Shown: one piece after another, positions 8,126-18,196 of the stretch
Layout of the letters: each line of letters starts with the position of its first letter
Position numbering within the stretch: position 1 is the stretch's first letter
Origin: Halopseudomonas xinjiangensis
GTDB taxonomy: Bacteria > Pseudomonadota > Gammaproteobacteria > Pseudomonadales > Pseudomonadaceae
Reading direction: 5' to 3'
DNA length: 64,000 bases
NCBI GenBank assembly: GCA_011050525.1
Contig: DRFO01000023.1
Location: forward strand, 34,532-98,531
Position numbers and translations under genes: made by a program
Notes under the pieces: model-generated
The model's input: the letters and a program-made list of their open reading frames with translations, nothing else
Told to the model about the DNA's origin: nothing
Databases searched by the model: none

Positions 8126-8374
8126 ATGGCATCTCCGTGTCCCAACATTTCATCCACCATAAGGCGGGCAAGTTTTCACCTCAACACAGGCCCATTGACG
8201 CAAAGTCTCCAAGTTAGCTCTACGATAATACCCAGCCGCGCGCTTTTGGCTAGGCGCTGCCTACAATGAATGAAAGACCTGGGTCGTTTCAGATGTTCGG
8301 CTTTGTGACGCAGTGCAAGAAGATATGACCAGCCTTGTTTATCATTCATTTCTTTTAAAGGATATGGAGAAGGC

Positions 8375-8818
8375 ATGCGTTGCCCCACCATTTATGGACT
8401 GAAATTCGGCAAATCGGATCTTGATGCGCTTCGGCGTATCAGAGAACTTCCAAGAAACCGCAAGTTGTTGGAAGTTTCGCTACCCGCAGGTGTGCTGGCC
8501 AACATATTCCTGGGAAACAACCCGGCGCAAATCATGTACAACGTCAGCGGAACAGATTGGACGCATCTCGCCCAGGCGATGATTGCGGCTTCAGCTATCG
8601 AACGAAATGTTTTTATCCAGACGGCAAGGTTGCAACAGTTACGCGCCGGTTCTACTCCGAACCAACGGCAATTCTGGAAAGCGGTTGAAAGTGGATGTCA
8701 GGGGGTACTGAATGAAAACGGTGTGTATGTTACTGGCCCTGCTATTCTGGGCGTCGGCAGTCAGGTCCGAGCAAATCGGTGGGGCGGAGTATTTGCAGGA
8801 CACCTTGCGGCGATATGA
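8375..8818 (+). CDS. hypothetical protein
   Basis: A 147-residue reading frame I do not recognise. GGAG at 8366-8369 precedes the ATG by 5 nt. The first 110 residues look like a real soluble mixed helical protein (for example DWTHLAQAMIAASAIERNVF). The last 36 residues (GVLNENGVYVTG onward) overlap by 107 nt the next gene, whose signal peptide and ribosome site look genuine. The tail may therefore be an out-of-frame extension produced by a frameshift, and the ancestral protein may have ended near 8710. No signal peptide or membrane helix is seen. It is probably cotranscribed with the following gene. Confidence 0.5.
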   Translation: MRCPTIYGLKFGKSDLDALRRIRELPRNRKLLEVSLPAGVLANIFLGNNPAQIMYNVSGTDWTHLAQAMIAASAIERNVFIQTARLQQLRAGSTPNQRQFWKAVESGCQGVLNENGVYVTGPAILGVGSQVRANRWGGVFAGHLAAI

Positions 8819-9224
8819 GAGTAAGCTGCAGAAATGCATGGACATTCAACGGGAGGCTGTGCCGGCGGGTCCTGCAGTCATGTCAGCTTTGCAGAAATAT
8901 CCGGTAGAGCAGGCGAATACGTTTCTGATGACGCGTGCAGCTGAAATGGAAGATGCCTGTGTAGGATCTGAACTGGCGGAGCTGGCATCTGCTTTACACC
9001 TGTTGGCTGAAGGTGCAGATCCCGGCGAAGAATTACAGTCAATCATGGATCAGACGCGCTCAGCGATTTTCTCCCATGCGCGCTGGGGTTTGAAGCAACG
9101 ATATCTTGACCTGCCGACAGATCTGAAAAGTGATCTCGAAAAATATGATATTTTTCAACGGCCTTTCAATTCATTGCTGATCAGAGAAAGTCTTGAATCC
9201 GGGACCGCCGATTTGGTTCCGTAG
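8712..9224 (+). CDS. hypothetical secreted protein
   Basis: A 170-residue protein with a clear signal peptide (MKTVCMLLALLFWASAVRS, cut near residue 19-20). A strong AGGGGG ribosome site lies at about 8700-8705. The mature part is helical and charged, with two cysteines (Cys41 in KCMDIQ and Cys82 in DACVGSE) that could form a periplasmic disulfide. No family is recognised. The start overlaps the end of the preceding reading frame by 107 nt. It could be a periplasmic partner or immunity-like protein for the upstream gene, but nothing in the sequence proves this. Confidence 0.6.
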   Translation: MKTVCMLLALLFWASAVRSEQIGGAEYLQDTLRRYESKLQKCMDIQREAVPAGPAVMSALQKYPVEQANTFLMTRAAEMEDACVGSELAELASALHLLAEGADPGEELQSIMDQTRSAIFSHARWGLKQRYLDLPTDLKSDLEKYDIFQRPFNSLLIRESLESGTADLVP

Positions 9225-9403
9225 CTAGTCATGGGCATCGGTTACATGGAATCGGCGATATCACCGATGCGAGAGGCAATCAGATTATTCAGCGGCACCT
9301 CATCCGGACTGTCCCGTTGCCCAGCATCCTTCGCTTGCTAGGATTGCTACTGAAATAGCGCTTTTGTCGTTAAGCCTTAACGAGCGCAGAAAGCAGAACA
9401 CAC

Positions 9404-9431
9404 AAAAAACCCACCTCGAGGGTGGGTTTTT
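9404..9431 (-). terminator. bidirectional intrinsic terminator after typA
   Basis: CCCACC, loop TCGAG, GGTGGG, flanked by six A on the left and five T on the right: an intrinsic terminator in both directions. It lies 18 nt past the typA stop codon and also about 180 nt beyond the 8712-9224 gene, so it probably serves both converging transcripts. Confidence 0.85.
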
Positions 9432-9448
9432 CAAAACGCTAGCAGCAA

Positions 9449-11260
<1,812 letters not shown>

Positions 11261-11316
11261 AATGGACGTCCTGGAATGGCGCGGCAAACGGCCGGCTAAC
11301 AAAAAATGAGGGAGGC

Positions 11317-11322
11317 ATTATA
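11317..11322 (-). promoter_or_regulatory. typA -10 box
   Basis: TATAAT on the minus strand, about 57 nt upstream of the GTG start codon. The -35 region (ACACTG or CATACA by spacing) is poor. It is a plausible sigma-70 promoter, and its position argues for the shorter typA start. Confidence 0.45.
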
Positions 11323-11391
11323 CAGAGACAGCCGTGACAGTGTATGTTTTTTGTACGGCTTGCCGTGCTCAAAACCCGTTTGCGAGACTAA

Positions 11392-12849
11392 TCAGCGCTT
11401 TCGCAGGCGCAGCACCCTGATATTGTCGTGCCCTGCATCAAGTAGATACTGCGCGTGGAGCTGGCTCATTATTCCTTTCTCACAGTAAAGAAGGTACGCG
11501 CGGGCGGGGTCAAGCGCGGCAAAACGACTTCCGAGCGTATAGAAAGGCATGGATACGACCTCGATTCCCGACAAGTGCAAGGGGCGAGCGTCTTGCTCAT
11601 CGGAGGCGCGAATGTCCAGCACCACCTGGCCGACCAGGGCTTCCTCCACCAATTCCACCACACTGCCTTCTTCCAGATCATTTTCCAGATCACAGCAGTC
11701 AGCATAGTGAGCGGCCTGAATCGCTGCCTCGAGCACGCTGAAATCGAACGTGGCTTCTGCCTCGGCGACCTGCGCAGGTCTGGAGCGGATCGAAGGATTG
11801 ACCGAAATCACGCCACAATATTCAGGCATAGTGCTGGAGAATGCATCGGTTCCGATCCGCCGCGCCGTGTCGATGATGTCGGTCTTGCTGGTGGTGATAA
11901 GAGGCCGGAGTACCAGCAGGTCACTCACCTGATCGATCACCGCCAGATTAGGCAACGTCTGGCTGGCAACCTGTGCGATAGCTTCGCCGGTGACCAGTGC
12001 GTCGAGATCAAGCCGCTCGGCAATCCGGTTGGCCGCGCGCAGCATCATCCGCTTCAGCACCACGCCCATCTGGCTGTTCTCGACATTCTCCAGCAACTGC
12101 GCAACGACGCCCTCGAACGGCACACTGATAAACCGCAGTCTGTGACTTGCCGCGTACCGCTCCCACAGATAATGGGCAACCTGGCGCACGCCCAACTCAT
12201 GGGCGCGCCCGCCAAGGTTGAAAAAAATGAAATGGGGCAACAGGCCCCGCTGAAGCATCTGGTAACTGGCGACGGTGGAATCGAAGCCGCCCGAGAGCAG
12301 GCTCAGCACAGGCTCCATCGTGCCCAGTGGAAAGCCGCCCATACCCTCGTGCCGTGCCTGGATCAACCACACCCGCTGATCGCGAATTTCCAGCTTGATC
12401 CACACATCGGGATCCTTGAGCGACACCCCAGCGGCGTGGCAACGTTGCATCAGTATCTGGCCAATATGGGCAGACACCTCCTGCGAGCTGAACGGATGGT
12501 TGCCCACGCGCTTGCAGCGTATGCCAAAGCGACGGCCGGTCAATTGCTGCCCAACGTTCTGAATACAAAGCTCGGCCAGCTCATCGAGCGTGCCCAGCGG
12601 GTAATCATGCACCTCAAGGAAATGCGCAATACCAGGCGTGTTGCACAACCTTTCTATAGCTCTAGCCTGCAGCTCTGGGTCTGGACCTAGCACCACCTGC
12701 AAACTGTCCCACGAGCCGTTTACCTTGGCTTGCGAGTCTATCGCTGCCATTAGCAGACGCAAATTGCTCTTGAGCTGACTGACAAAGCGCTTACGCACCT
12801 GGCGGGTCTTTATGGTTATTTCAGGAAAAAATTTTATGATCAGTTTCAT
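11392..12849 (-). CDS. thiI: tRNA 4-thiouridine synthase with rhodanese domain
   Basis: A 485-residue tRNA sulfurtransferase, the gammaproteobacterial length. Order: N-terminal ferredoxin-like and THUMP domains (about 1-165), a PP-loop ATPase with LLSGGFDST (about 180), then a C-terminal rhodanese domain (about 400-485) with catalytic Cys in LLYCEKG. A second conserved cysteine in PEYCGVISV (about 344) is the partner that forms the disulfide after sulfur transfer. It makes s4U8 in tRNA and supplies sulfur for the thiamine thiazole. The start MKLIIKFFP at 12849 matches the family; a longer frame from 12882 begins within a TATAAT promoter box, so it is rejected. Confidence 0.95.
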   Translation of the reverse strand: MKLIIKFFPEITIKTRQVRKRFVSQLKSNLRLLMAAIDSQAKVNGSWDSLQVVLGPDPELQARAIERLCNTPGIAHFLEVHDYPLGTLDELAELCIQNVGQQLTGRRFGIRCKRVGNHPFSSQEVSAHIGQILMQRCHAAGVSLKDPDVWIKLEIRDQRVWLIQARHEGMGGFPLGTMEPVLSLLSGGFDSTVASYQMLQRGLLPHFIFFNLGGRAHELGVRQVAHYLWERYAASHRLRFISVPFEGVVAQLLENVENSQMGVVLKRMMLRAANRIAERLDLDALVTGEAIAQVASQTLPNLAVIDQVSDLLVLRPLITTSKTDIIDTARRIGTDAFSSTMPEYCGVISVNPSIRSRPAQVAEAEATFDFSVLEAAIQAAHYADCCDLENDLEEGSVVELVEEALVGQVVLDIRASDEQDARPLHLSGIEVVSMPFYTLGSRFAALDPARAYLLYCEKGIMSQLHAQYLLDAGHDNIRVLRLRKR

Positions 12850-12880
12850 ATGACTGGTGTAAGGTGCGCAAAAGCAGAGC

Positions 12881-12910
12881 ATTATACGCGCGCTGGCTAT
12901 CGAGAGGGAA
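12881..12910 (-). promoter_or_regulatory. thiI promoter
   Basis: On the minus strand TATAAT occupies 12881-12886 and TTCCCT, a weak -35, occupies 12905-12910 with an 18-nt spacer. Transcription would begin near 12874, 25 nt before the thiI ATG. Its upstream edge is about 20 nt from the first NtrC-type site. Confidence 0.45.
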
Positions 12911-12929
12911 AGCTTACCCTATCGAATCG

Positions 12930-12946
12930 TGCACCTTTTTTGTGCG
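12930..12946. promoter_or_regulatory. NtrC-type binding site, distal
   Basis: GCACC at 12931-12935, five T, then TGTGC at 12941-12945 matches the NtrC consensus GCACC-N5-GGTGC with one mismatch. Its centre is about 140 nt upstream of the predicted glnA start site, the same position as one of the two strong enhancer sites of E. coli glnAp2. Confidence 0.75.
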
Positions 12947-12960
12947 AACTCGGCTTACGG

Positions 12961-12977
12961 CGCACCTAATGAGTGCG
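12961..12977. promoter_or_regulatory. NtrC-type binding site, proximal
   Basis: GCACC at 12962-12966, TAATG, AGTGC at 12972-12976; the full CGCACCTAATGAGTGCG is close to a perfect dyad. Its centre is about 109 nt upstream of the predicted glnA start and 31 nt (three helical turns) from the distal site, so two NtrC dimers would bind on the same face. Confidence 0.75.
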
Positions 12978-13051
12978 CAGAACTGGTGCATGAACACCCT
13001 GCAAGGGGCTAATGCCTTGTGTAGCGTGGGTTTACACGCAGTGCTCCGAAA

Positions 13052-13066
13052 TGGCACACCTTTTGC
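13052..13066 (+). promoter_or_regulatory. sigma-54 promoter of glnA
   Basis: TGGCAC at 13052-13057, ACCTT, TTGC at 13063-13066 is an essentially perfect -24/-12 element (TGGCAC-N5-TTGC). Transcription should begin near 13078, 82 nt before the glnA ATG. With two NtrC-type sites upstream it makes glnA a nitrogen-starvation-induced gene. Confidence 0.92.
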
Positions 13067-13159
13067 TCTATTCTAAGCCAGCGGATGCGGATGCTATTCC
13101 GCTCAAAATTCAAGGTGCCGGGCCAGATGCCTGGCAAATGATTCCTTCTGGAGGAAACC

Positions 13160-14563
13160 ATGTCGAAAACGATTCAACTGATCAAAGAATTTGACGTGAA
13201 GTGGGTAGATCTGCGCTTCACCGATACCAAAGGCAAGCAGCACCACGTCACCATGCCCGCTCGCGACGTCAAAGACGACTTCTTCGAAGAAGGCAAGATG
13301 TTTGACGGCTCCTCGATTGCCGGCTGGAAGGGTATCGAAGCGTCCGACATGATTTTGATGCCAGACGATAGCACTGCCGTTATCGACCCGTTCACTGAAG
13401 AGCCCACCGTGATCCTGGTGTGCGACATCATTGAGCCTTCGACCATGCAGGGTTACGAGCGCGATCCGCGCAGCATCGCTCGCCGCGCCGAAGAATATCT
13501 GAAGTCCACCGGCATTGGTGACACCGTCTTTGTTGGTCCAGAGCCTGAATTTTTCGTCTTCGACGAAGTCAAGTTCAAGTCCGACATCTCCGGATCCATG
13601 TTCAAGATCTTCTCTGAACAGGCTTCCTGGAATACCGATGCAGACATCGAGACTGGCAACAAGGGTCACCGTCCAGCCGTCAAGGGTGGCTATTTCCCCG
13701 TGCCTCCGGTTGATCATGATCATGAAATTCGTACTGCCATGTGCAATGCCATGGAAGAGATGGGCCTGACCATCGAAGTGCACCACCACGAAGTGGCGAC
13801 AGCCGGCCAGAACGAAATTGGCGTGCTGTTCAACACACTGGTAGCCAAGGCTGACGAAGTTCAAACCCTGAAGTACTGCGTACACAACGTGGCCGATGCC
13901 TTCGGCAAGACGGCTACCTTCATGCCCAAGCCACTGTATGGTGACAACGGCTCCGGTATGCACGTGCATATTTCTATCTCCAAGGATGGCAAGAACACCT
14001 TTGCTGGCGAGGGCTATTCCGGTCTGTCCGATACCGCGCTGTTCTTCATTGGCGGCATCATCAAGCACGGCAAGTCATTGAACGCTTTCACCAACCCGGC
14101 TACCAACTCGTACAAGCGTCTGGTTCCAGGTTTTGAAGCGCCAGTGATGCTGGCTTACTCCGCCCGCAACCGGTCGGCCTCGATTCGTATTCCTTACGTT
14201 TCCAGCCCGAAGGCGCGCCGTATCGAGGCTCGCTTCCCTGATCCGGCTGCCAACCCCTACCTGTGCTTTGCCGCCCTGTTGATGGCTGGCCTGGACGGCA
14301 TCCAGAACAAGATTCACCCCGGCGATGCAGCGGACAAGAACCTGTATGACCTGCCGCCTGAAGAGGCGAGCCAGATTCCACAGGTGTGTGGCAGCCTGAA
14401 AGAGGCTCTCGAGTCTCTGAGCGTTGATCGCGAATATCTGACCAAGGGTGGCGTGTTCACTGACGAACTGATCGATGCCTACATCGAGCTGAAAGCCGCT
14501 GAAGAAATCAAGGTTCGCACTTTTGTTCACCCGCTTGAGTATGACCTGTACTACAGCGTCTGA
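13160..14563 (+). CDS. glnA: glutamine synthetase type I
   Basis: A 467-residue glutamine synthetase (GSI-beta) that makes glutamine from glutamate, ammonia and ATP as a cytoplasmic dodecamer. Visible landmarks are the N-terminal beta-grasp domain (to about 100), [11 protein letters not shown] (metal site), [32 protein letters not shown] and the adenylylation loop [10 protein letters not shown] near residue 395, so activity is probably controlled by GlnE. The ribosome site GGAGG lies 5 nt before the ATG. The upstream sigma-54 promoter and NtrC sites show nitrogen control, and ntrB-ntrC follow about 1 kb downstream. Confidence 0.98.
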   Translation: MSKTIQLIKEFDVKWVDLRFTDTKGKQHHVTMPARDVKDDFFEEGKMFDGSSIAGWKGIEASDMILMPDDSTAVIDPFTEEPTVILVCDIIEPSTMQGYERDPRSIARRAEEYLKSTGIGDTVFVGPEPEFFVFDEVKFKSDISGSMFKIFSEQASWNTDADIETGNKGHRPAVKGGYFPVPPVDHDHEIRTAMCNAMEEMGLTIEVHHHEVATAGQNEIGVLFNTLVAKADEVQTLKYCVHNVADAFGKTATFMPKPLYGDNGSGMHVHISISKDGKNTFAGEGYSGLSDTALFFIGGIIKHGKSLNAFTNPATNSYKRLVPGFEAPVMLAYSARNRSASIRIPYVSSPKARRIEARFPDPAANPYLCFAALLMAGLDGIQNKIHPGDAADKNLYDLPPEEASQIPQVCGSLKEALESLSVDREYLTKGGVFTDELIDAYIELKAAEEIKVRTFVHPLEYDLYYSV

Positions 14564-14591
14564 ACCTGGTCGCAACACCAGTGTCGAAGGA

Positions 14592-14619
14592 AGGGTGCCG
14601 TTCAGGCGCCCTTTTTTTT
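14592..14619 (+). terminator. glnA intrinsic terminator
   Basis: GGGTGCC, loop GTTCA or slightly shorter, GGCGCCC, followed by eight T. It begins about 30 nt after the glnA stop codon and should separate glnA from the DUF4124 gene. Confidence 0.88.
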
Positions 14620-14705
14620 CGTCCGTCTTGCCGGGAAGTCAGGCGACTTGCCAGGTGACCAATTGAATGCAACGCTACGATTCGTTATCAAAGGAGTGAA
14701 GCACC

Positions 14706-15335
14706 ATGTTCCGGATATCCCGTACGCTCGGCCTGTGTGCCTTGCTGGCTCTGGCAAGCAGCCCGCTGTGGGGCCAGGTTTATACCTGGAAGGACGCGCA
14801 GGGTAATCGCGTCTACTCCGATCAACCCCACCCTGATGCGGAAAGCGTAGAACTGGAGCCGGTAAATACCATTGAGCCCCCACCCCCCTCCGTTATGCGG
14901 GCACAGCGCGAAAGCGAAGCATCGGATGCCGGTCAGGCTCAATCTCAAGACATCTATCAGCGCCTGGCAATTACCGCCCCCGACAACGACCAGGCCATAC
15001 GGGCGAACGACGGCAATGTAACGCTGACCGTTGCAGTCGAGCCGGCATTGGGCCGCAATCACCTGCTTCGCGCCGAAATAGACGGTGAAGCGTCTTCGTC
15101 AGCCGTTCCTGGCAGCGGGCAAAACGTCGTGAAGCTTACCCTCGGCAATATTGATCGGGGCACTCATTCAGTGAGTGCCGTAGTGGTGAACGCCCAGGGG
15201 GACACAGTTCAGCGCAGCAGCCCGATCAAGTTGCATGTGCAACGCACCTCGTTGAACCAGCCAGCCCGCGGAGGCGCCAATCAGGCGCCGCAAGCTCCCG
15301 CCGCGCCCCGGGCACCCAACGTGCCTGCACCCTGA
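14706..15335 (+). CDS. DUF4124 domain-containing secreted protein
   Basis: A 209-residue exported protein. The signal peptide covers residues 1-23 (TLGLCALLALASSPLWG), and is followed at once by the DUF4124 core QVYTWKDAQGNRVYSDQPHPDA, a short WxD/N-x-G-x-YSD motif common in proteobacterial envelope proteins. The middle resembles a small Ig-like domain (about 95-180) and the C-terminus is rich in Ala and Pro. Its role is unknown; the same gene lies between glnA and ntrB in other pseudomonads, without a demonstrated link to nitrogen control. The ribosome site AAGGAG is strong. Confidence 0.85.
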   Translation: MFRISRTLGLCALLALASSPLWGQVYTWKDAQGNRVYSDQPHPDAESVELEPVNTIEPPPPSVMRAQRESEASDAGQAQSQDIYQRLAITAPDNDQAIRANDGNVTLTVAVEPALGRNHLLRAEIDGEASSSAVPGSGQNVVKLTLGNIDRGTHSVSAVVVNAQGDTVQRSSPIKLHVQRTSLNQPARGGANQAPQAPAAPRAPNVPAP

Positions 15336-15437
15336 TAGGCAATGTCTGCCCGATGCGCTCGCGTCGGGCTTCTTCGCTGCACCAATTTAGCGCACAATTC
15401 TGTCTTCAGCCGCCATTGAGGTGCACTCTCTGAGTTA

Positions 15438-15456
15438 GTGCCCCGGTTACGGGCAC
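15438..15456. repeat. inverted repeat upstream of ntrB
   Basis: GTGCCC at 15438-15443 and GGGCAC at 15451-15456 with a 7-nt spacer. No U-run follows, so it is not a good terminator for the DUF4124 gene. It could be a regulator site. About 25 nt downstream, GG-N10-GC (15479-15492, TTGGTCTGGACGTTGC) resembles a weak sigma-54 element. Confidence 0.35.
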
Positions 15457-15564
15457 CTGAAAAGGCGCCATTTTTGTTGGTCTGGACGTTGCCGCCGCAG
15501 AGATCATGAGGCTATGCCCGCCGCGTCCCGGATTGGTTCGCTTCTTGCAGAAGTCGTCTACACC

Positions 15565-16662
15565 ATGGATATGAATATGCTGCCCGATCGTTTTTTACGA
15601 CAGATTCTGGATAACCTGACCACGGCAGTAATGCTGCTGGATACGCAGCTGTGCGTGAGCTATCTGAATCCCGCTGCGGAAATGCTGCTGGCTGTCAGCG
15701 GACAGCGGGTATTGCAACAGCCGATCGGCGAGTTGTTCAACGACACCGCCGAAACCCTGCAATCGCTCCGTAACGCTGTCTCCAACGCCCATCCTTTTAC
15801 CAAGCGTGAAGCACAGCTAAACCTGAATAACGGTCACTGCCTGATGGTGGATTATTCAGTAACGCCCATTACAGCCTCGGAACGCAGCTGGATTCTGATG
15901 GAACTACACCCCCGTGACCGCCTTTTGCGTATCACCAAAGAAGAAGCGCAACTGTCAAAGCAGGAAGTAACTAAAGTGCTGGTCAGGGGCCTGGCGCATG
16001 AAATCAAGAACCCGCTAGGCGGGATCAGGGGCGCCGCACAGCTACTGGCCCGGGAACTACCGGAAGACTCCCTGCGCGATTACACCGACGTTATCATCGA
16101 AGAAGCTGACCGGTTGCGCAATCTGGTTGACCGGATGCTGGGCCCCTATCGCCCGCCGAACTTGCAGCCGCTCAACATCCATGAAATTACCGAGCGAGTG
16201 TGCAGCCTGATTCAGGCAGAAACTCAGGGTCGCCTGGAACTGCAACGTGACTATGACCCGAGCATCCCGGACATCATGGCAGACCAAGAACAACTGATTC
16301 AGGCGGTCCTCAACATCGTCCGCAATGCCATGCAGGCCATAGAAGCACACAAACAGCTGGAAGAGGGTCAGATAACCCTGCAGACCCGAACCCTGCGCCA
16401 GTTCACCATCGGCCAGAAACGTCACCGTCTGGTATGCCGCCTGCAAATCATCGACAACGGCCCCGGCATTCCGAATGACATAGTTGAAAGCATTTTTTAT
16501 CCGATGGTCAGTGGCCGGCCCGAAGGCACCGGCCTGGGCTTGTCGATTACCCAGAACATCATCAGCCAGCATCAGGGGCTGATCGAGTGCGAGAGCTTGC
16601 CTGGCCGAACCCTGTTCACCCTGTTCCTGCCACTGGAACACAGTCTGGAGAATGATTCATGA
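15565..16662 (+). CDS. ntrB: nitrogen regulation sensor histidine kinase NtrB (GlnL)
   Basis: A cytoplasmic two-component kinase/phosphatase of about 365 residues that phosphorylates NtrC under nitrogen limitation and is governed by PII. An N-terminal PAS domain (about 5-115, AVMLLDTQLCVSYLNPAAEML) precedes the H-box LAHEIKNPLGG (about residue 143), the N-box NIVRNAMQA and the ATP lid motifs DNGPGIP and GTGLGLSI. No transmembrane segment is present. The frame is open from 15514, but that ATG has GAGG only 2 nt away; 15565 or 15577 fits the family better. The stop overlaps the ntrC start by 4 nt, giving translational coupling. Confidence 0.93.
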   Translation: MDMNMLPDRFLRQILDNLTTAVMLLDTQLCVSYLNPAAEMLLAVSGQRVLQQPIGELFNDTAETLQSLRNAVSNAHPFTKREAQLNLNNGHCLMVDYSVTPITASERSWILMELHPRDRLLRITKEEAQLSKQEVTKVLVRGLAHEIKNPLGGIRGAAQLLARELPEDSLRDYTDVIIEEADRLRNLVDRMLGPYRPPNLQPLNIHEITERVCSLIQAETQGRLELQRDYDPSIPDIMADQEQLIQAVLNIVRNAMQAIEAHKQLEEGQITLQTRTLRQFTIGQKRHRLVCRLQIIDNGPGIPNDIVESIFYPMVSGRPEGTGLGLSITQNIISQHQGLIECESLPGRTLFTLFLPLEHSLENDS

Positions 16663-18089
16663 GCCGAGCCGAAAACGTCTGGATTGTCGATGATGACCGC
16701 TCGATACGCTGGGTACTGGACAAGGCACTGCAGCAAGAGGGGATGGAACCGGTCTGCTTCGACAGTGCTGACGGTGCCCTGGCGAGACTTCAGCGTGAGC
16801 TGCCGGACGTGTTGATCAGCGATATCAGAATGCCCGGCACCAGCGGGCTTGAGCTGCTGGCCAGAATCCGCGAGCAGCACCCGAAATTGCCGGTCATCAT
16901 CATGACCGCCCATTCCGATCTGGACAGCGCCGTCGCCTCCTACCAGGGCGGCGCCTTTGAATATCTGCCCAAGCCGTTCGACGTAGATGAAGCCGTCGCC
17001 CTGGTTCGGCGGGCCCTGGCGCATAGCCGGGAACAGGACGGCCAGGGCCTCGAAACAGCCCTGGCCCGCACCCCTGAGATCATCGGCGAAGCGCCCGCCA
17101 TGCAGGAAGTATTTCGCGCCATCGGACGCCTGTCCCATTCCAACATCACCGTGCTGATCAACGGCGAGTCAGGGACCGGCAAGGAGCTGGTAGCGCACGC
17201 CCTGCATCGCCACAGCCCCCGGGCTCGCAACCCGTTCATTGCGCTGAACATGGCAGCGATACCCAAAGACCTCATGGAATCGGAATTGTTCGGCCATGAA
17301 AAAGGCGCTTTCACCGGGGCGGCCGTGCAACGTCGGGGTCGCTTTGAACAATCCGATGGTGGCACGCTTTTTCTGGACGAAATCGGAGACATGCCAGCGG
17401 AAACCCAGACACGCCTGCTGCGCGTGCTCGCCGATGGCGAGTTCTATCGCGTAGGGGGGCATACGCCGATCAAGGTTGATGTGCGTATCATCGCGGCAAC
17501 CCACCAGAACCTCGAAGGCCTGGTGCAGGCCGGCAAGTTTCGGGAGGATCTGTTTCACCGGCTTAACGTCATACGGATTCACATTCCCAAGCTGTCCGAG
17601 CGCAGGGAGGACATTCCCGCGCTAGCGCAGCATTTCCTGTCCCGCGCAGCCCAGGAGCTGACGGTAGAGCCCAAGGTGCTCAAACCACAGACGCAGGACT
17701 ACCTGCGCAACCTGCCCTGGCCCGGCAACGTCAGGCAGCTGGAAAACACCTGCCGCTGGATCACGGTGATGGCAGCCAGCCGCGAAGTGTTAGTCGAGGA
17801 TCTGCCCCCGGAAATGCTCACCCAGCACCACGACGGTGCGTCTGATGGGTATTGGGAGCACAGCTTGCGTGTGTGGGCCGATCAGGAACTGGCCCGCGGA
17901 GTAACCAATTTGCTTGACGTAGCGGTGCCGGGCTTTGAACGAATCATGATAGAAACCGCCCTCAAGCACACCGCCGGACGCCGCCGGGATGCCGCGCAGC
18001 TTCTAGGCTGGGGGCGCAATACCCTGACCCGCAAGATCAAGGAACTGGGTATGAATATCAATGGGAATGAGGACGACGAGGCTGAGTAG
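16659..18089 (+). CDS. ntrC: nitrogen regulation response regulator NtrC (GlnG)
   Basis: A 476-residue sigma-54 activator. Receiver domain (1-120) with the phosphoacceptor Asp in LISDIRMPG (about 54); AAA+ domain (about 140-380) with Walker A GESGTGKE, the sigma-54 contact loop GAFTGA and Walker B TLFLDEIGD; C-terminal Fis-type helix-turn-helix (AAQLLGWGRNTLTRKIKEL). The phosphorylated oligomer activates glnA and other nitrogen assimilation genes. Two likely binding sites are visible upstream of glnA in this window. It starts inside the ntrB stop codon (ATGA). Confidence 0.97.
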   Translation: MSRAENVWIVDDDRSIRWVLDKALQQEGMEPVCFDSADGALARLQRELPDVLISDIRMPGTSGLELLARIREQHPKLPVIIMTAHSDLDSAVASYQGGAFEYLPKPFDVDEAVALVRRALAHSREQDGQGLETALARTPEIIGEAPAMQEVFRAIGRLSHSNITVLINGESGTGKELVAHALHRHSPRARNPFIALNMAAIPKDLMESELFGHEKGAFTGAAVQRRGRFEQSDGGTLFLDEIGDMPAETQTRLLRVLADGEFYRVGGHTPIKVDVRIIAATHQNLEGLVQAGKFREDLFHRLNVIRIHIPKLSERREDIPALAQHFLSRAAQELTVEPKVLKPQTQDYLRNLPWPGNVRQLENTCRWITVMAASREVLVEDLPPEMLTQHHDGASDGYWEHSLRVWADQELARGVTNLLDVAVPGFERIMIETALKHTAGRRRDAAQLLGWGRNTLTRKIKELGMNINGNEDDEAE

Positions 18090-18148
18090 AGGCAGCTCGC
18101 CTGCGTGATTGGCACGCTTGCTGCTTTGGATAATTTCGGGTGTATTTA

Positions 18149-18186
18149 GGTGGCTCTGGTTCAGGCAGGCTGGAGCCACCTTTTTT
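18149..18186 (+). terminator. ntrBC intrinsic terminator
   Basis: GGTGGCTC at 18149-18156 pairs perfectly with GAGCCACC at 18173-18180, followed by six T. The 16-nt loop is long but the stem and U-tract are convincing. It lies about 60 nt beyond ntrC and just before the convergent trmL. Confidence 0.85.
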
Positions 18187-18196
18187 ATTCCTCGTC

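Larger units (their letters stand above)
12850..13159. other. 310-nt divergent thiI/glnA control region
   Basis: The region holds, from left to right, a TATAAT promoter facing thiI, two NtrC-type sites, and a sigma-54 promoter facing glnA. The segment from the promoter to the glnA start codon contains only the glnA leader and its GGAGG ribosome site. No small gene is evident. Confidence 0.75.

Noticed and set aside
9235..9270. GCATCGGT / ACCGATGC inverted repeat after the secreted unknown gene
   Set aside because: The 8-bp arms are 20 nt apart and lack a U-run; a real bidirectional terminator lies at 9404-9431.
11455..12690. 411-codon open frame opposite thiI
   Set aside because: Shadow of thiI on the other strand; composition rich in His, Gln and Arg as expected for an antisense frame, no recognisable protein.
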